Of a stretch of 64,000 bases of DNA, positions 44,580-53,068 are shown one piece after another. The DNA is from Desulfovibrio sp. (GTDB lineage Bacteria > Desulfobacterota > Desulfovibrionia > Desulfovibrionales > Desulfovibrionaceae). A program made the translations under genes and the position numbers. The stretch is from positions 62,001-126,000 of the forward strand of contig JACRDI010000028.1 in the NCBI GenBank assembly GCA_016218665.1, read 5' to 3'. Position 1 is the stretch's first letter; every line of letters begins with the position of its first letter. Under the pieces are notes generated by a model that saw nothing but the letters and a program-made list of their open reading frames with translations, was not told where the DNA came from and made no database searches.

Positions 44580-45113
44580 ATGCGTATTCCGGAGCGTTGC
44601 CCCGTGCAGGATCTTGACCAGTATCCCAAGGTATTCTTGCAGACGGGCGACTGCTTTCTCGGCGTGCGTCCCACCCTCGTCTCCACGGTGCTGGGCTCCT
44701 GCGTGGCCGTCACCATGTGCGCGCAGAACCGGGGCATCGGGGCCATCTGCCATGCCTTCCTGCCCGACAGCGTCAGCTTCCAGCACTCCTCGCGCGAGCC
44801 CCAGGTCTGCCGCTTCGTCGACACGGCCCTGGAGAACATGTACTCGTCCATGATGAAGCTGCGCATCGCGCCCGAGGACATCGTGGTCAAGGTTTTCGGC
44901 GGGGCTTCCGGGCTCATGGGCGGGGCGGAGCGCACCACGCTCTACGACATCGGCGGGCGCAACATCCGCGCGGTGCGCCAGTGGCTCATGCTCCACGGCC
45001 TGCCCATCGCCAAGTCGCAGATCGGCGGCAACCAGGGCCGCAAGCTGCATTTCCTCACGCACACGGGCGACGTGTGGGTGAAGCTGCTGAACCGCACCGG
45101 AGGAGGAGGCTAG
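44580..45113 (+). CDS. cheD: Chemoreceptor glutamine deamidase CheD
   Basis: A 177-aa CheD that deamidates glutamines of methyl-accepting chemotaxis receptors. Catalytic Cys41 lies in LGSCVAVTM and His58 in ICHAFLP. The C-terminus has GGNQGRKLHF. No other che genes are adjacent. The ribosome site is weak, so the start is less certain. Confidence 0.9.
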   Translation: MRIPERCPVQDLDQYPKVFLQTGDCFLGVRPTLVSTVLGSCVAVTMCAQNRGIGAICHAFLPDSVSFQHSSREPQVCRFVDTALENMYSSMMKLRIAPEDIVVKVFGGASGLMGGAERTTLYDIGGRNIRAVRQWLMLHGLPIAKSQIGGNQGRKLHFLTHTGDVWVKLLNRTGGGG

Positions 45114-45117
45114 AGCC

Positions 45118-45924
45118 ATGCGCCACGTGTTTCGACTGCTGCTGGCGCTGCTGCTGGCGCTGTCCGTCTCCGCCGCGCTGGCCGAGGGCGGCCGCGCAGG
45201 GCGTGCGCCCGAGCCAGCGCTCACGCAAGTCGGCGTCATCGACGCGCTTTTGGCCGGCGGCTACGAGGGGGCCATGCCCGTTGGGCAGCTCAAACGCCTC
45301 GGCGACATCGGCCTGGGCACCTTCGACGCCCTGGACGGCGAGCTGGTGCTGCTGGACGGCGTGGTCTACCAGGTGCCGGCCAGCGGCCAGGTGGCCCGCC
45401 CGGCGGACAGCCTCACCACGCCCTTCGCCCAGGCGGCGCGCATGGCCTCGCCCCTGGCCGTGGCCCTTGCCCCCGGCCTGGATCTCAAGGCCGTGGAGGC
45501 CGCGCTGGACGCCCGCCTCGGCGACGCCAACGTGTTCGCCGCCGCGCGCATCGACGCCCGCTTCGCCGCGCTCATCGCGCGCAGCGTGCCCCGCCAGGCC
45601 CCGCCCTACCGCCCCCTGGCCGAGGTGGCCAAGGAGCAGAGCCTCTTCCCCTTCACCGAGGCGGAGGGCACCCTCATCGGTCTGCGCGGCCCGGCCTTCG
45701 CCAAGGGCTTCGGCGTGCCGGGCTGGCATTGGCACTTCCTGACGCGCGACCGCCAGCGCGGGGGGCACGTGCTGTCCTTCACCCTCTCGGCCGGGGGAGC
45801 CGCCAGCGCCAGGCTCCAGCCCCTGCGCCGCCTGGAGCTCATCCTGCCGCAGCAGGGCCTGTCCGCCTTCGACCTCGCCCGCGACCGCTCCCGGGAGCTG
45901 CACGCCGTGGAGGCCGGGCAGTGA
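45118..45924 (+). CDS. Alpha-acetolactate decarboxylase, probably exported
   Basis: A 268-aa protein with an N-terminal signal peptide (LLLALLLALSVSAALA) and an acetolactate-decarboxylase domain; GWHWHFLTRDRQRGGHV holds the zinc-binding His residues. It would convert acetolactate to acetoin. It overlaps the next glycosyltransferase by four bases (GTGA) and follows cheD by four bases. An exported ALDC is unusual in a sulfate reducer; its physiological role is unknown. Confidence 0.82.
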   Translation: MRHVFRLLLALLLALSVSAALAEGGRAGRAPEPALTQVGVIDALLAGGYEGAMPVGQLKRLGDIGLGTFDALDGELVLLDGVVYQVPASGQVARPADSLTTPFAQAARMASPLAVALAPGLDLKAVEAALDARLGDANVFAAARIDARFAALIARSVPRQAPPYRPLAEVAKEQSLFPFTEAEGTLIGLRGPAFAKGFGVPGWHWHFLTRDRQRGGHVLSFTLSAGGAASARLQPLRRLELILPQQGLSAFDLARDRSRELHAVEAGQ

Positions 45925-46895
45925 AGATCCTCATGATCGCGGTCAACGACCCCGCGGGCACGGGCATCGGCTTCTGCCGGGCCGTGAACCGCCTGGGCCG
46001 GCACGAGGCCCGCATCGTCACGCTGGAGACGCGCTACACCCATTCCTGGCCCAAGGATCTGCACGTGCCCGACCTTACAGGTCCTGGGGGGGACGGGGCC
46101 GGGCTGGCGGAACTGGAGCGGCTGCTCAAGACCAGCGACGTGTTCCACTTCCACATGACCGCCGACGAGCACCTGCGCCTGGGGCCCTTCCTCCCGGCGG
46201 ACCACCTTTCCGGCAAGGTCGTGGTGCACCACGAGCACGGCCACCACGACTTCCGCTCCAACCCGGAGGCCTTCCGCGAGAAGTACCGTCGCCTGGGGCG
46301 CAAGAACCTGCTGGTCAGCACGCCGGACCTCAAGCGCATGATGCCCGAGGCCCGCTGGCAGCCGAACCTTGTGCATCAGGATGAGCCCGCCCTGCGCCCG
46401 GCCGAGCGCCAGTGGTCCGGGGCGCTCAGGCTGGCGCATTCGCCTACGCGCAAGGACCTCAAGAACACCGACGAACTCCTGGCCGTGGTGGAGGCCTTGC
46501 GGGAGCGCGGCGCGGGCATCGAGCTGGACATGATCGACAACGTGCCGCACAGCCAGTGCCTGGCGCGCAAACGGATGAATCACGCGCTCTTCGACCACAT
46601 GCAGGGCTACTACGGGGTGAGCAGCCTGGAGGGCCTGAGCCAGGGCCTGGCGGTCATCGCCGGGCTGAACGCCTGGAACCGCGCCCACGTGGCGGAGTTC
46701 GCCGGCGTGCCCGAGGCCGACCTGCCCTGGGTGCTGGCGCACGATGCCGATGGCCTCGCCGCTGCCCTGTCCTCCCTCGCCGGCGACCTGGACCGCTGCC
46801 GGGCCATCGGCGAAGCCTCTCGCCGCTTCGTGGAGCAGCGCTGGAGCGAGGAGAAGGTGGCCGGGCACCTGTGCGATTTCTGGGACGCCCTCTAG
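45921..46895 (+). CDS. Glycosyltransferase (GT4-like)
   Basis: A 324-aa protein with a GT-B layout: N-terminal Rossmann start KILMIAVNDPAGTG, HHEHGHHDF in the middle, and a C-terminal nucleotide-sugar region (GVSSLEGLSQGLAVIAG) typical of GT4. The GTG start at 45921 overlaps the upstream stop and has GGAGG. Sugar and acceptor are unknown. Confidence 0.8.
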   Translation: MKILMIAVNDPAGTGIGFCRAVNRLGRHEARIVTLETRYTHSWPKDLHVPDLTGPGGDGAGLAELERLLKTSDVFHFHMTADEHLRLGPFLPADHLSGKVVVHHEHGHHDFRSNPEAFREKYRRLGRKNLLVSTPDLKRMMPEARWQPNLVHQDEPALRPAERQWSGALRLAHSPTRKDLKNTDELLAVVEALRERGAGIELDMIDNVPHSQCLARKRMNHALFDHMQGYYGVSSLEGLSQGLAVIAGLNAWNRAHVAEFAGVPEADLPWVLAHDADGLAAALSSLAGDLDRCRAIGEASRRFVEQRWSEEKVAGHLCDFWDAL

Positions 46896-46954
46896 GCTTT
46901 GCTCCCGCGCGCAAAAGGTGTAGGGTGCCGGAAAATCAGCTTCCGGAGCGCGCA

Positions 46955-47947
46955 ATGAAGAAAGGTTCGAAGGGCTTGCAGGTTGCCGGGGCGCTGGCCC
47001 TGGCCGGCGTTGTCGTCCTGGGCGCGGGGCCTGGCCTCGCGGCCGAGTACGAAATCCGCATGCCCGTGGAGAAGACCGCGCGCATCAGCCCTCCGCCGGA
47101 CGCCCCGGCCGAGCCCGCCAAGGAGCCTGCCAAAGCCGCGCCCAAGACTGCCCTGGGCCGCGCCGCGGAGGCCGCCGCCGCCAATGCCGACACCGCGCCC
47201 AAGGCCGCGTCCAAACCCGCGCCCAAGCCCGAATCCGGCAAGTCCGAGCCCGCCGTCCAGGCGGCCGACAAGCCGGCCAGGCCCGCCAAATCTCCCGAGG
47301 CGAGCGCCGCCAAGCCCGCCTCCAAGGCCAGGAAGAACGCGAAGCCGGCCGCGGCCGTCAGCGCCGACCCCGACGCCGCCGCGGACGAGGGCGTGGTGCA
47401 CGTGCCCAGCGGCGCGCCCATTCCCGTGCCCGGCCAGCCATCCGGCTCCGCGTCCGGTCAGGCCGAGGCCGTCCCCGCCAAACCCGCCCCCAAGCCCGAA
47501 ACCAGGCCTGCTGCCAAGCCTGAGCCGAAGCTCGACCCCAAGGCCAGCGTCATGCCGCCCGCCGCCGCCGCCGCGCCCATCGGGCTGCCGGCCGACGGCC
47601 AGTGGGTGGGCGAGATCGGCGTGGAGTTCCAGACCGAGCGCATCATCCTGCGCGCCACCACCAACGCCGAGGTGGAGCGCGTCACCTGGTTCAACGTGAG
47701 CAGCCCGTCCGAACCGCGCAAGCTGGCCATCGACCTGCGCGGGCCCTGGCGCAAGAAGGGCCCCGCCGTGGTCCGCTTCGACACCGGCCCGGTGAAGGCC
47801 GTGGTGGTGGGCGAGCACCCGGACCGCCTGCGCCTGGCCGTGGAGTTCCGCGACGGCGCCGTGGCCCCCTCCCTCGATCCTGTGCTGGAAAAGGGCCCGG
47901 CCGGCGTGTCCCTGGTCATCCCCCTGGCCGTGCGGCTCGTCCGCTAG
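46955..47947 (+). CDS. Exported AMIN-domain protein with long Ala/Pro/Lys linker
   Basis: A 330-aa protein: signal peptide, a ~200-aa low-complexity linker of Ala, Pro and Lys, and a C-terminal AMIN-like domain ([28 protein letters not shown]) that targets proteins to the cell wall or to type IV pilus/secretin regions. It has no amidase domain, so it may be a targeting adaptor. Start ATG 46955; upstream codons shadow the glycosyltransferase. Confidence 0.75.
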   Translation: MKKGSKGLQVAGALALAGVVVLGAGPGLAAEYEIRMPVEKTARISPPPDAPAEPAKEPAKAAPKTALGRAAEAAAANADTAPKAASKPAPKPESGKSEPAVQAADKPARPAKSPEASAAKPASKARKNAKPAAAVSADPDAAADEGVVHVPSGAPIPVPGQPSGSASGQAEAVPAKPAPKPETRPAAKPEPKLDPKASVMPPAAAAAPIGLPADGQWVGEIGVEFQTERIILRATTNAEVERVTWFNVSSPSEPRKLAIDLRGPWRKKGPAVVRFDTGPVKAVVVGEHPDRLRLAVEFRDGAVAPSLDPVLEKGPAGVSLVIPLAVRLVR

Positions 47948-47986
47948 CCGGCTGGACCGCCCGTTTTTTTGCGGCGGCCGTCACTC

Positions 47987-48004
47987 TCGTCACAGAATCG
48001 TCAC
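47987..48004 (+). promoter_or_regulatory. Candidate Pho box upstream of pstB
   Basis: TCGTCACAGAATCGTCAC contains two GTCA units spaced 11 bases apart, as in the PhoB-binding direct repeat (consensus CTGTCAT-N4-CTGTCAT). An additional GTCA lies at 47980. It is about 125 bases ahead of pstB. Confidence 0.5.
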
Positions 48005-48129
48005 AGGGCCGTGGCCCAGACGTCGCTTCCCATGCGTACATCTCCATCTGCGGCACGCCGCGGACGAGCCTTTGCCGCCCCGCAGCGCGCCACGCTGACG
48101 ACATCCCGGCCAAGCACACGGAGACGCAC

Positions 48130-48888
48130 ATGGCTGACATCAAGATCACCTCGCAGTCGCTGGATTTCTTCTACGGGAATTTCCACGCCCTGCACCAGGT
48201 GAGCCTGGACTTCGAGAAACACCAAGTCACCGCCCTCATCGGGCCCTCCGGCTGCGGCAAGAGCACGTTTCTGCGCTGCATCAACCGCATGAACGACCTC
48301 ATCCCCGGCACCCGCGTTTCGGGCCTGCTGGCGCTGGACGGCGAGGACATCCACGCCCAGGGCGTGGACGTGGTGGCCCTCCGGCGGCGCATAGGCATGG
48401 TCTTCCAGAAGCCCAACCCCTTCCCCAAGACCATCTACGAGAACGTGGCCTACGGCCTGCGCGTCAACGGCGTGTCGGACAAGCGCGTGCTGGACCAGGG
48501 CGTGGAGACGTCCTTGCGCGGCGCGGCCCTGTGGGACGAGGTGAAGGACCGCCTGGAGACCTCGGCCCTGGGGCTCTCCGGCGGGCAGCAGCAGCGCCTG
48601 TGCATCGCCCGGGCCCTGGCCGTTCGGCCGGAGGTGCTGCTCATGGACGAGCCCGCCAGCGCGCTGGACCCCATCGCCACCCAGAAGATCGAGGACCTGA
48701 TCCACGAGCTCAAGCGCGACCTGACCATCATCATCGTCACCCACAGCATGCAGCAGGCCGCCCGCGTGTCCGACCGCACGGCCTTCTTCTACCTGGGCAA
48801 GCTCATCGAGGAAGGCGATACGCGGACCATCTTCACCAAGCCGCGCAACCGCCAGACAGAAGACTACATCACCGGCCGCTTCGGCTAG
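48130..48888 (+). CDS. pstB: Phosphate ABC transporter ATP-binding protein
   Basis: A 252-aa ABC ATPase energising high-affinity phosphate uptake. Walker [10 protein letters not shown], signature LSGGQQQRL, Walker [12 protein letters not shown] and the H-loop THSMQQ are present. The typical pst motif [15 protein letters not shown] confirms PstB. pstS, pstC and pstA are not adjacent, so the permease is elsewhere. phoU follows. Confidence 0.96.
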   Translation: MADIKITSQSLDFFYGNFHALHQVSLDFEKHQVTALIGPSGCGKSTFLRCINRMNDLIPGTRVSGLLALDGEDIHAQGVDVVALRRRIGMVFQKPNPFPKTIYENVAYGLRVNGVSDKRVLDQGVETSLRGAALWDEVKDRLETSALGLSGGQQQRLCIARALAVRPEVLLMDEPASALDPIATQKIEDLIHELKRDLTIIIVTHSMQQAARVSDRTAFFYLGKLIEEGDTRTIFTKPRNRQTEDYITGRFG

Positions 48889-48904
48889 AAAGAGGACACG
48901 ACAC

Positions 48905-49570
48905 ATGCAGCAACGCAGCCACTTCACGCAAAAGCTCGGCGACCTGCGCATGCAGCTCATCCGCATGGCCGCCCTGGCCGAGCAGGCCGTGCAGAACGCC
49001 TGCCGCTCCTACCTGGAGCACGACACCGATCTCGCCGAAGGCGTGGTCATGAACGACATGGCCATCAACGACCTGGAAGACCAGATCGACGCCTTCAACC
49101 TGGAGCTGCTGGCCCTGGACCAGCCCATGGCCTGTGATCTGCGCCTCATCATCGGCTCCATGCGCATCACCATGAACCTGGAGCGCGTGGGCGACGAGGC
49201 TGTGAACCTGGCCCACCGCACCCTGTTCCTCTCCACCCGCCCGCCCCTGCCGGACAACCCGCGCATGGCCCAGCTGTGCGCCCACGTGCAGGACATGCTC
49301 GCCAAATCCGTGCGCGCCCTGGTGGACGGGGACTCCGCCCTGGCCGGAGACATCTGCGGCATGGACCACCGCGCCGACGAGCTGTCCCTGAAGGTCCTGA
49401 AGGAAGCCATCAACAACATGGTGGACGAGACCCGCATCGTCGAACGCGGCGTGCACGTCATCATGGCCTCCCGCCACCTGGAACGCATCGGCGACCTGGC
49501 CACCAACATCGCCGAGGCCGTCATCTTCATCAAGGAAGGACAGAACGTGAAGCACAGGTGCAAGGGCTAG
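48905..49570 (+). CDS. phoU: Phosphate signalling regulator PhoU
   Basis: A 221-aa PhoU made of two similar three-helix bundles with E(D)xxxD metal-binding helices (e.g. ERVGDEAVNLAHR and LERIGDLATNIAEAVIF). It moderates PhoR signalling and Pst activity. It is in an operon with pstB, 16 bases downstream. Confidence 0.95.
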   Translation: MQQRSHFTQKLGDLRMQLIRMAALAEQAVQNACRSYLEHDTDLAEGVVMNDMAINDLEDQIDAFNLELLALDQPMACDLRLIIGSMRITMNLERVGDEAVNLAHRTLFLSTRPPLPDNPRMAQLCAHVQDMLAKSVRALVDGDSALAGDICGMDHRADELSLKVLKEAINNMVDETRIVERGVHVIMASRHLERIGDLATNIAEAVIFIKEGQNVKHRCKG

Positions 49571-49992
49571 GGAAAGAAGAGCAGGGGCGTCGCCCCTTGA
49601 ACCCCGCTGGGGCTCTGCCCCAGGCCCCGCCAGGGAACATTCGTTCGGAGGGTATGACCCCCTGGACCCGAATAGGGGGGGAAACGCCCACGCCTAAGGA
49701 TGAGGGCAGACCAGACAGTTCTCACTTTCCGAGCGGTCCTTGCGGCGCATGCGCCGCTAGGACCGCTCGGCCATTACAAGGACAACGCCCGCCTGAGGAC
49801 CAGGAAAAGCCTGAAGCGAACCAGCCGGACCCGCCGCGCGGATTGCCCGCTCCGGTGGCCTAGCGCCGGGCGGGAAATCCGCGCCAACGGGAGTCCAGAG
49901 GGCCTCGTGCCCTCTGGCCGCCGGAGGCTCTTCGCCTTCTCCCGCGCCCCTGGCACCTTGCGCGCGGCCCGCAACGGGGGTAGGAGGCGCTC
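49571..49992. repeat. Gene-free stretch with dispersed intergenic repeats
   Basis: A 420-base region between phoU and the next gene. It contains palindrome units (GCAGGGGCG...CCCCTTGA; CCGCTGGGGCTCTGCCCCAGG), the 50-base repeat shared with 9989-10042 (49619-49672), and the family 2 repeat shared with 13434-13475 (49889-49931). Apparent ORFs here are Arg/Pro-rich and not credible. Confidence 0.7.
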
Positions 49993-50562
49993 ATGAGGCC
50001 CCGTCGCAGACTCCAGCATCCGGGACGCGAGTCCCGCCACCGCAGGGTGGACGAGACGCTCATCATGCGGCTGTTGTCGCGCTACGACAAGAAGGGCGGG
50101 CTGCCGCTGGTGCGCCTGTGGAAGAGCTGGGAGGACGTGGTGGGGCCCGAGGTGGCGGAGCTGGCCCGGCCCCTGGGGCACAAGGAGGGCACGCTGGTGC
50201 TCTGCGCCCAGGACTCCATCGCCGCGCAGCAGCTCAGCTACTATGTTCCCGAGCTGCTGGAGCGGGTGAACGCGTTTTTCGAGCAGGAAGTCTTTGACAA
50301 AGTGCGGTTCGAGCTGCTAGATGGCAGAGTTCCTTTGGGACGGCACAGTGGAGAGGAGCCTGCTCCCCGCGCTGCGCCGCCAAGAAAGCCGAGTAATCTC
50401 GGCGGTCTGGTCGGCAAGATTGATCCGGAAAGCGCCGTTGGCCGTTCGTACATGGCCTTTGTGCGGCACTTTGCCGGCCTGCAGGACGATGACGCCTCCG
50501 GCGCAAGCCGGGCGGACACAGAGAATACTCGCCCCACCGGGGCGCCAAGGAGAAGGAAATGA
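49993..50562 (+). CDS. DciA-like protein (DUF721)
   Basis: A 189-aa protein. Residues ~30-110 match the DUF721/DciA type (WKSWEDVVGPEVAELARP ... VLCAQDSIAAQQLSYY), which in other bacteria loads or tethers the replicative helicase DnaB. A basic N-terminus and a disordered Pro/Arg tail flank it. The stop overlaps the next start (ATGA). Confidence 0.75.
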   Translation: MRPRRRLQHPGRESRHRRVDETLIMRLLSRYDKKGGLPLVRLWKSWEDVVGPEVAELARPLGHKEGTLVLCAQDSIAAQQLSYYVPELLERVNAFFEQEVFDKVRFELLDGRVPLGRHSGEEPAPRAAPPRKPSNLGGLVGKIDPESAVGRSYMAFVRHFAGLQDDDASGASRADTENTRPTGAPRRRK

Positions 50563-50915
50563 GCCAGGAAGTTTTGGAAATGACCTTTGAGAGCCTGGGC
50601 CTGACCAAGCCTCTGGACAAGATGACCGCCAAGGAGCTGCGCGCTCTGGTGGTGGCCAAGAAAATCCCCTCCATCGTGGGTGCCAGCGGCATGCAGAAGG
50701 AAGAGCTCGTCGTCGCCATCAAGGGCGTGTTCGGCATCGTCGACGAAGAGGGCGCCGTCTCCCCCTACAAGGACCAGATCGTCAACATGAAGCGCAAGAT
50801 CCGCGAGATGCGCGTGGAGAAGACCGGTGTGGAAGGCCGTCAGGCCCGCACCCAGCTCCGCCGCAAGATCAACAAGCTCAAGAAGCGCACGCGCCGTCTG
50901 GCCGCCGCGCTGTAG
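50559..50915 (+). CDS. Small protein with Rho N-terminal-like SAP domain
   Basis: A 118-aa basic protein. The N-terminal half (LDKMTAKELRALVVAKKIP, then GASGMQKEELVVAIKG) resembles the Rho_N/SAP-like helix-extension-helix module that binds nucleic acid, and the C-terminal half is Lys/Arg-rich. It is coupled to the DciA-like gene. It lacks the Rho ATPase. It is probably an RNA- or DNA-binding accessory protein (inference). Confidence 0.65.
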   Translation: MSQEVLEMTFESLGLTKPLDKMTAKELRALVVAKKIPSIVGASGMQKEELVVAIKGVFGIVDEEGAVSPYKDQIVNMKRKIREMRVEKTGVEGRQARTQLRRKINKLKKRTRRLAAAL

Positions 50916-50942
50916 TTTTTTGGCGCAGGGCACACTTCGGGG

Positions 50943-50972
50943 TTGACAAGAACGCCCCGAAGCCAGTATCAC
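50943..50972 (+). promoter_or_regulatory. Promoter of the tRNA-Gln/tRNA-Glu unit
   Basis: Perfect TTGACA (50943-50948), 18-base spacer, TATCAC (50967-50972); the expected start is near 50979, about ten bases before the mature tRNA. Confidence 0.65.
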
Positions 50973-50989
50973 GTGCCCTCGCAACCTGC

Positions 50990-51063
50990 TGGGGGATCGT
51001 ATAAAGGCAATACTACGGGTTCTGGCTCCGTCAATCGAGGTTCGATTCCTCGTCCCCCAGCCA
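50990..51063 (+). tRNA. tRNA-Gln (CTG anticodon)
   Basis: The acceptor arm TGGGGGA pairs with TCCCCCA, a five-base anticodon stem ACGGG/TCCGT encloses TTCTGGC with anticodon CTG, and the T arm contains GGTTCGATTCC. CCA is encoded. This reads CAG glutamine codons. Confidence 0.9.
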
Positions 51064-51071
51064 CCTCACCC

Positions 51072-51149
51072 GTCCCCATCGTCTAGCCTGGTCCAGGACG
51101 ACGGCCTTTCACGCCGTTAACAGGGGTTCAAATCCCCTTGGGGACGCCA
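51072..51149 (+). tRNA. tRNA-Glu (TTC anticodon)
   Basis: The acceptor arm GTCCCCA pairs with TGGGGAC, anticodon stem ACGGC/GCCGT encloses CTTTCAC with anticodon TTC, and the T loop is GGTTCAAATCC. CCA is encoded. The integrase gene of an integrated element starts its 3' end 26 bases beyond it, so the 3' part of this tRNA is the probable attachment site. Confidence 0.92.
51124..51149 (+). other. Presumed left attachment site core within tRNA-Glu 3' end
   Basis: Tyrosine integrases next to a tRNA usually recombine in the tRNA 3' half. The int gene at 51175-52341 points toward this tRNA. The matching right copy would lie beyond the window, so this is an inference from position only. Confidence 0.45.
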
Positions 51150-51174
51150 ACGATTCCAGACTGTTGTAGCACAG

Positions 51175-52341
51175 TTAGTTTACAGTTGCCCTGCGGATAT
51201 CCCTACGGATATCCCCCAATGAGCCTCCGAAGTTCGCATCTTCGGAGGCTTTTTGCATCAGCGGGAACGGCACAACCTTGCCACCCTCGCGCATGGCCGC
51301 CTCCCTCAACCTGTCCAGATCGAGCCCGAGCCTCTTGAGGTATCTCTCCGTGGTCGAGGCGTTTTCGTGCCTCAACCACTTCTGGATCTCGTGCAGCCTC
51401 GCACCAGACCTGTAGAGCATGACCGCCCGCAGATGCCGGATGGCATGCAGCCCAAACTGCTTCACACGCGCACGGCGGCACATCGTTTCCATGAAGTGCT
51501 GCCGCGACCGGTAGGGCTCGCCAGGCTGGTGATGCGGGCTCGGGCTGTCGTCCAGGCAGGTGAACACGTGTTCCGTCTTGTACGGCCGCTCCGCCTTCCA
51601 CCACTGCAGCGCAGCGCGCAGATCCGGCAGAAGCGGGAGCCAATCCTCGCGCCACGAGCCGTCCTTCGTCTTTCTGGTGTACAGACGGATTCGGCTGGAG
51701 CGGAAGTCGACATCCTCCCACTTGAGACGGAAGAGCTCTTCTCGCCGTGCAGCGGTCAGCAGATAGGCCAACAGCATGACACGGTTCTGCCCCTCCGCCG
51801 CTTCAAGCACTTTCCAGAAGTCTTCTTCCTCTGGGACATAGCGAGGGGTGCGCTTTTCAGGGAAGCGCTCCACCGCAAGGAACGGGTTTTCAGTCCCGAG
51901 CGGGAAGCCCTCCATGAACTTGCGCCCCCAGGTCCAGGCCGCCGCAAGGTTCTTGCGGTCACGGTTCGCGCTGTTCCCGGACCGGGTGTCGCACTGGGCC
52001 TGCAGCAGCTTGAGGGCAAATCCCGGCGTGATTTCGGTCAGGCCGGCATCGGCGATGGTTTCGAGCAACTTGGTCATGGCGCCACGCTTCTCACTAAGAG
52101 TTTTCGTGCAGCGTCTGCGCTGCACGTCCTCCAGGTATGAAACGGCCCAGGCCAAGGGCGTCGGCACGGGATGCGAGTTCAGCGCTTCCACAAGCTCGCG
52201 CCTTTTGTCCCGCTCCCAGATGATTGCCTTGCGTTCTTCCTTCGGGCCGCTGCCGAACCAGCAGCTCGCCACTATCCTGCCCGCGATCTTGACGACCGCG
52301 CGCCACCTGAGAGTGCCCCGACGAATGGTCTCCGTTGGCAT
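51175..52341 (-). CDS. int: Phage-type tyrosine integrase
   Basis: A 388-aa tyrosine recombinase. Catalytic residues are visible: Arg199 (TAARREEL), a Lys near 226 (TKDG), His299 and Arg302 (LHAIRHLRA), His325 (LRHEN) and Tyr334 (TTERYL). The N-terminal arm-binding and SAM-like domains are present. It ends 26 bases from tRNA-Glu and defines the left end of the element. The start overlaps an Xis-like frame. Confidence 0.92.
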   Translation of the reverse strand: MPTETIRRGTLRWRAVVKIAGRIVASCWFGSGPKEERKAIIWERDKRRELVEALNSHPVPTPLAWAVSYLEDVQRRRCTKTLSEKRGAMTKLLETIADAGLTEITPGFALKLLQAQCDTRSGNSANRDRKNLAAAWTWGRKFMEGFPLGTENPFLAVERFPEKRTPRYVPEEEDFWKVLEAAEGQNRVMLLAYLLTAARREELFRLKWEDVDFRSSRIRLYTRKTKDGSWREDWLPLLPDLRAALQWWKAERPYKTEHVFTCLDDSPSPHHQPGEPYRSRQHFMETMCRRARVKQFGLHAIRHLRAVMLYRSGARLHEIQKWLRHENASTTERYLKRLGLDLDRLREAAMREGGKVVPFPLMQKASEDANFGGSLGDIRRDIRRATVN

Positions 52342-52549
52342 CGATGAATCCCCTTATTCGGTTTTCAAAGAACCGCAGGCGTCCAGCAACCCACACGCCG
52401 CCAAGGGAGACATGGTATTTTTTCACCGTGCGGACGTCCAGCCCCAACACCTTGGCCACGTCCTTCGCGGCCATTGGCGCACCAAGGCCTTCAAGGATGC
52501 GGCCGCTTACGCCGCTCTGTGTTCTGGTTGAAGCGTCCATACCCGTCAC
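52094..52549 (-). CDS. Excisionase-like HTH protein overlapping int
   Basis: A 151-codon frame whose first ~75 residues look like a winged/MerR-type HTH (MAAKDVAKVLGLDVRTVKKYH ... WVAGRLRFFENRIRGFID). The rest overlaps the int reading frame by 248 bases and reads like shadow sequence. It may be a short Xis with a long, unselected tail, or be joined to int by frameshifting. No stop occurs before the int start. Confidence 0.55.
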   Translation of the reverse strand: MTGMDASTRTQSGVSGRILEGLGAPMAAKDVAKVLGLDVRTVKKYHVSLGGVWVAGRLRFFENRIRGFIDANGDHSSGHSQVARGRQDRGQDSGELLVRQRPEGRTQGNHLGAGQKARACGSAELASRADALGLGRFIPGGRAAQTLHENS

Positions 52550-52619
52550 AGTCGTCCCCTCTTGCTACACCATGGCAGGCGCTTTTTGCGCCCACGGCCA
52601 TACGCCGCGTCTCTGGCGG

Positions 52620-53060
52620 CTATTCCTCAAGCTCCCCTTCCAGGGTAGAAATCAGGTCAGGATGGACAGAGAAGACCGCAAGCCCCAGTTCCGCCGATGC
52701 GCGAATGAAGCGCGACTGCTGGTTGCCGGAAACGACGACCACGCGGCTGGCCACAGCCTCGTCCACCCACACCGTCACGTGGTGCTTCTGCCCGCCACGC
52801 CGGTCCAGGCGGTCCATGAGCTCTGGCGCCTCGCCAAACACGCCGAGGCCAAGCCGGACGCTTGCCCGCAAGAACCGCGACACCTGGCGCCCGCTGCCGA
52901 AGCGCCGCAGCTCGGCGTACAGGCGCTCGTCCACCCAGAAGGAGAGCATGGCGTCTCGGCTCGAACCTCTGGCTCCGGCGAACAAGAGTTCCTCGCTCAG
53001 GGTGGAATCCTGTTTGCGCCAGCCGAGCCACTCGATGATGGTGTTCCACAGCTTGAACAT
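52620..53060 (-). CDS. Protein with tandem ribbon-helix-helix-like repeats
   Basis: A 146-aa protein with an internal duplication: FWVDERLYAELRRFGSG...SRFLRASVRLGLGVF and VWVDEAVASRVVVVSGN...SRFIRASAELGLAVF. Each unit has a beta-strand and two helices, like the RHH DNA-binding fold, so one chain may form a pseudo-dimer. A GGGGG ribosome site precedes the ATG. It lies in the integration operon. The exact family is not recognised. Confidence 0.6.
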   Translation of the reverse strand: MFKLWNTIIEWLGWRKQDSTLSEELLFAGARGSSRDAMLSFWVDERLYAELRRFGSGRQVSRFLRASVRLGLGVFGEAPELMDRLDRRGGQKHHVTVWVDEAVASRVVVVSGNQQSRFIRASAELGLAVFSVHPDLISTLEGELEE

Positions 53061-53068
53061 ACAGCCCC

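Noticed and set aside
49993-50181. rRNA or 6S-like RNA in the region upstream of the tRNAs
   Set aside because: No conserved rRNA or ncRNA motifs seen; the segment is accounted for by the DciA-like gene.
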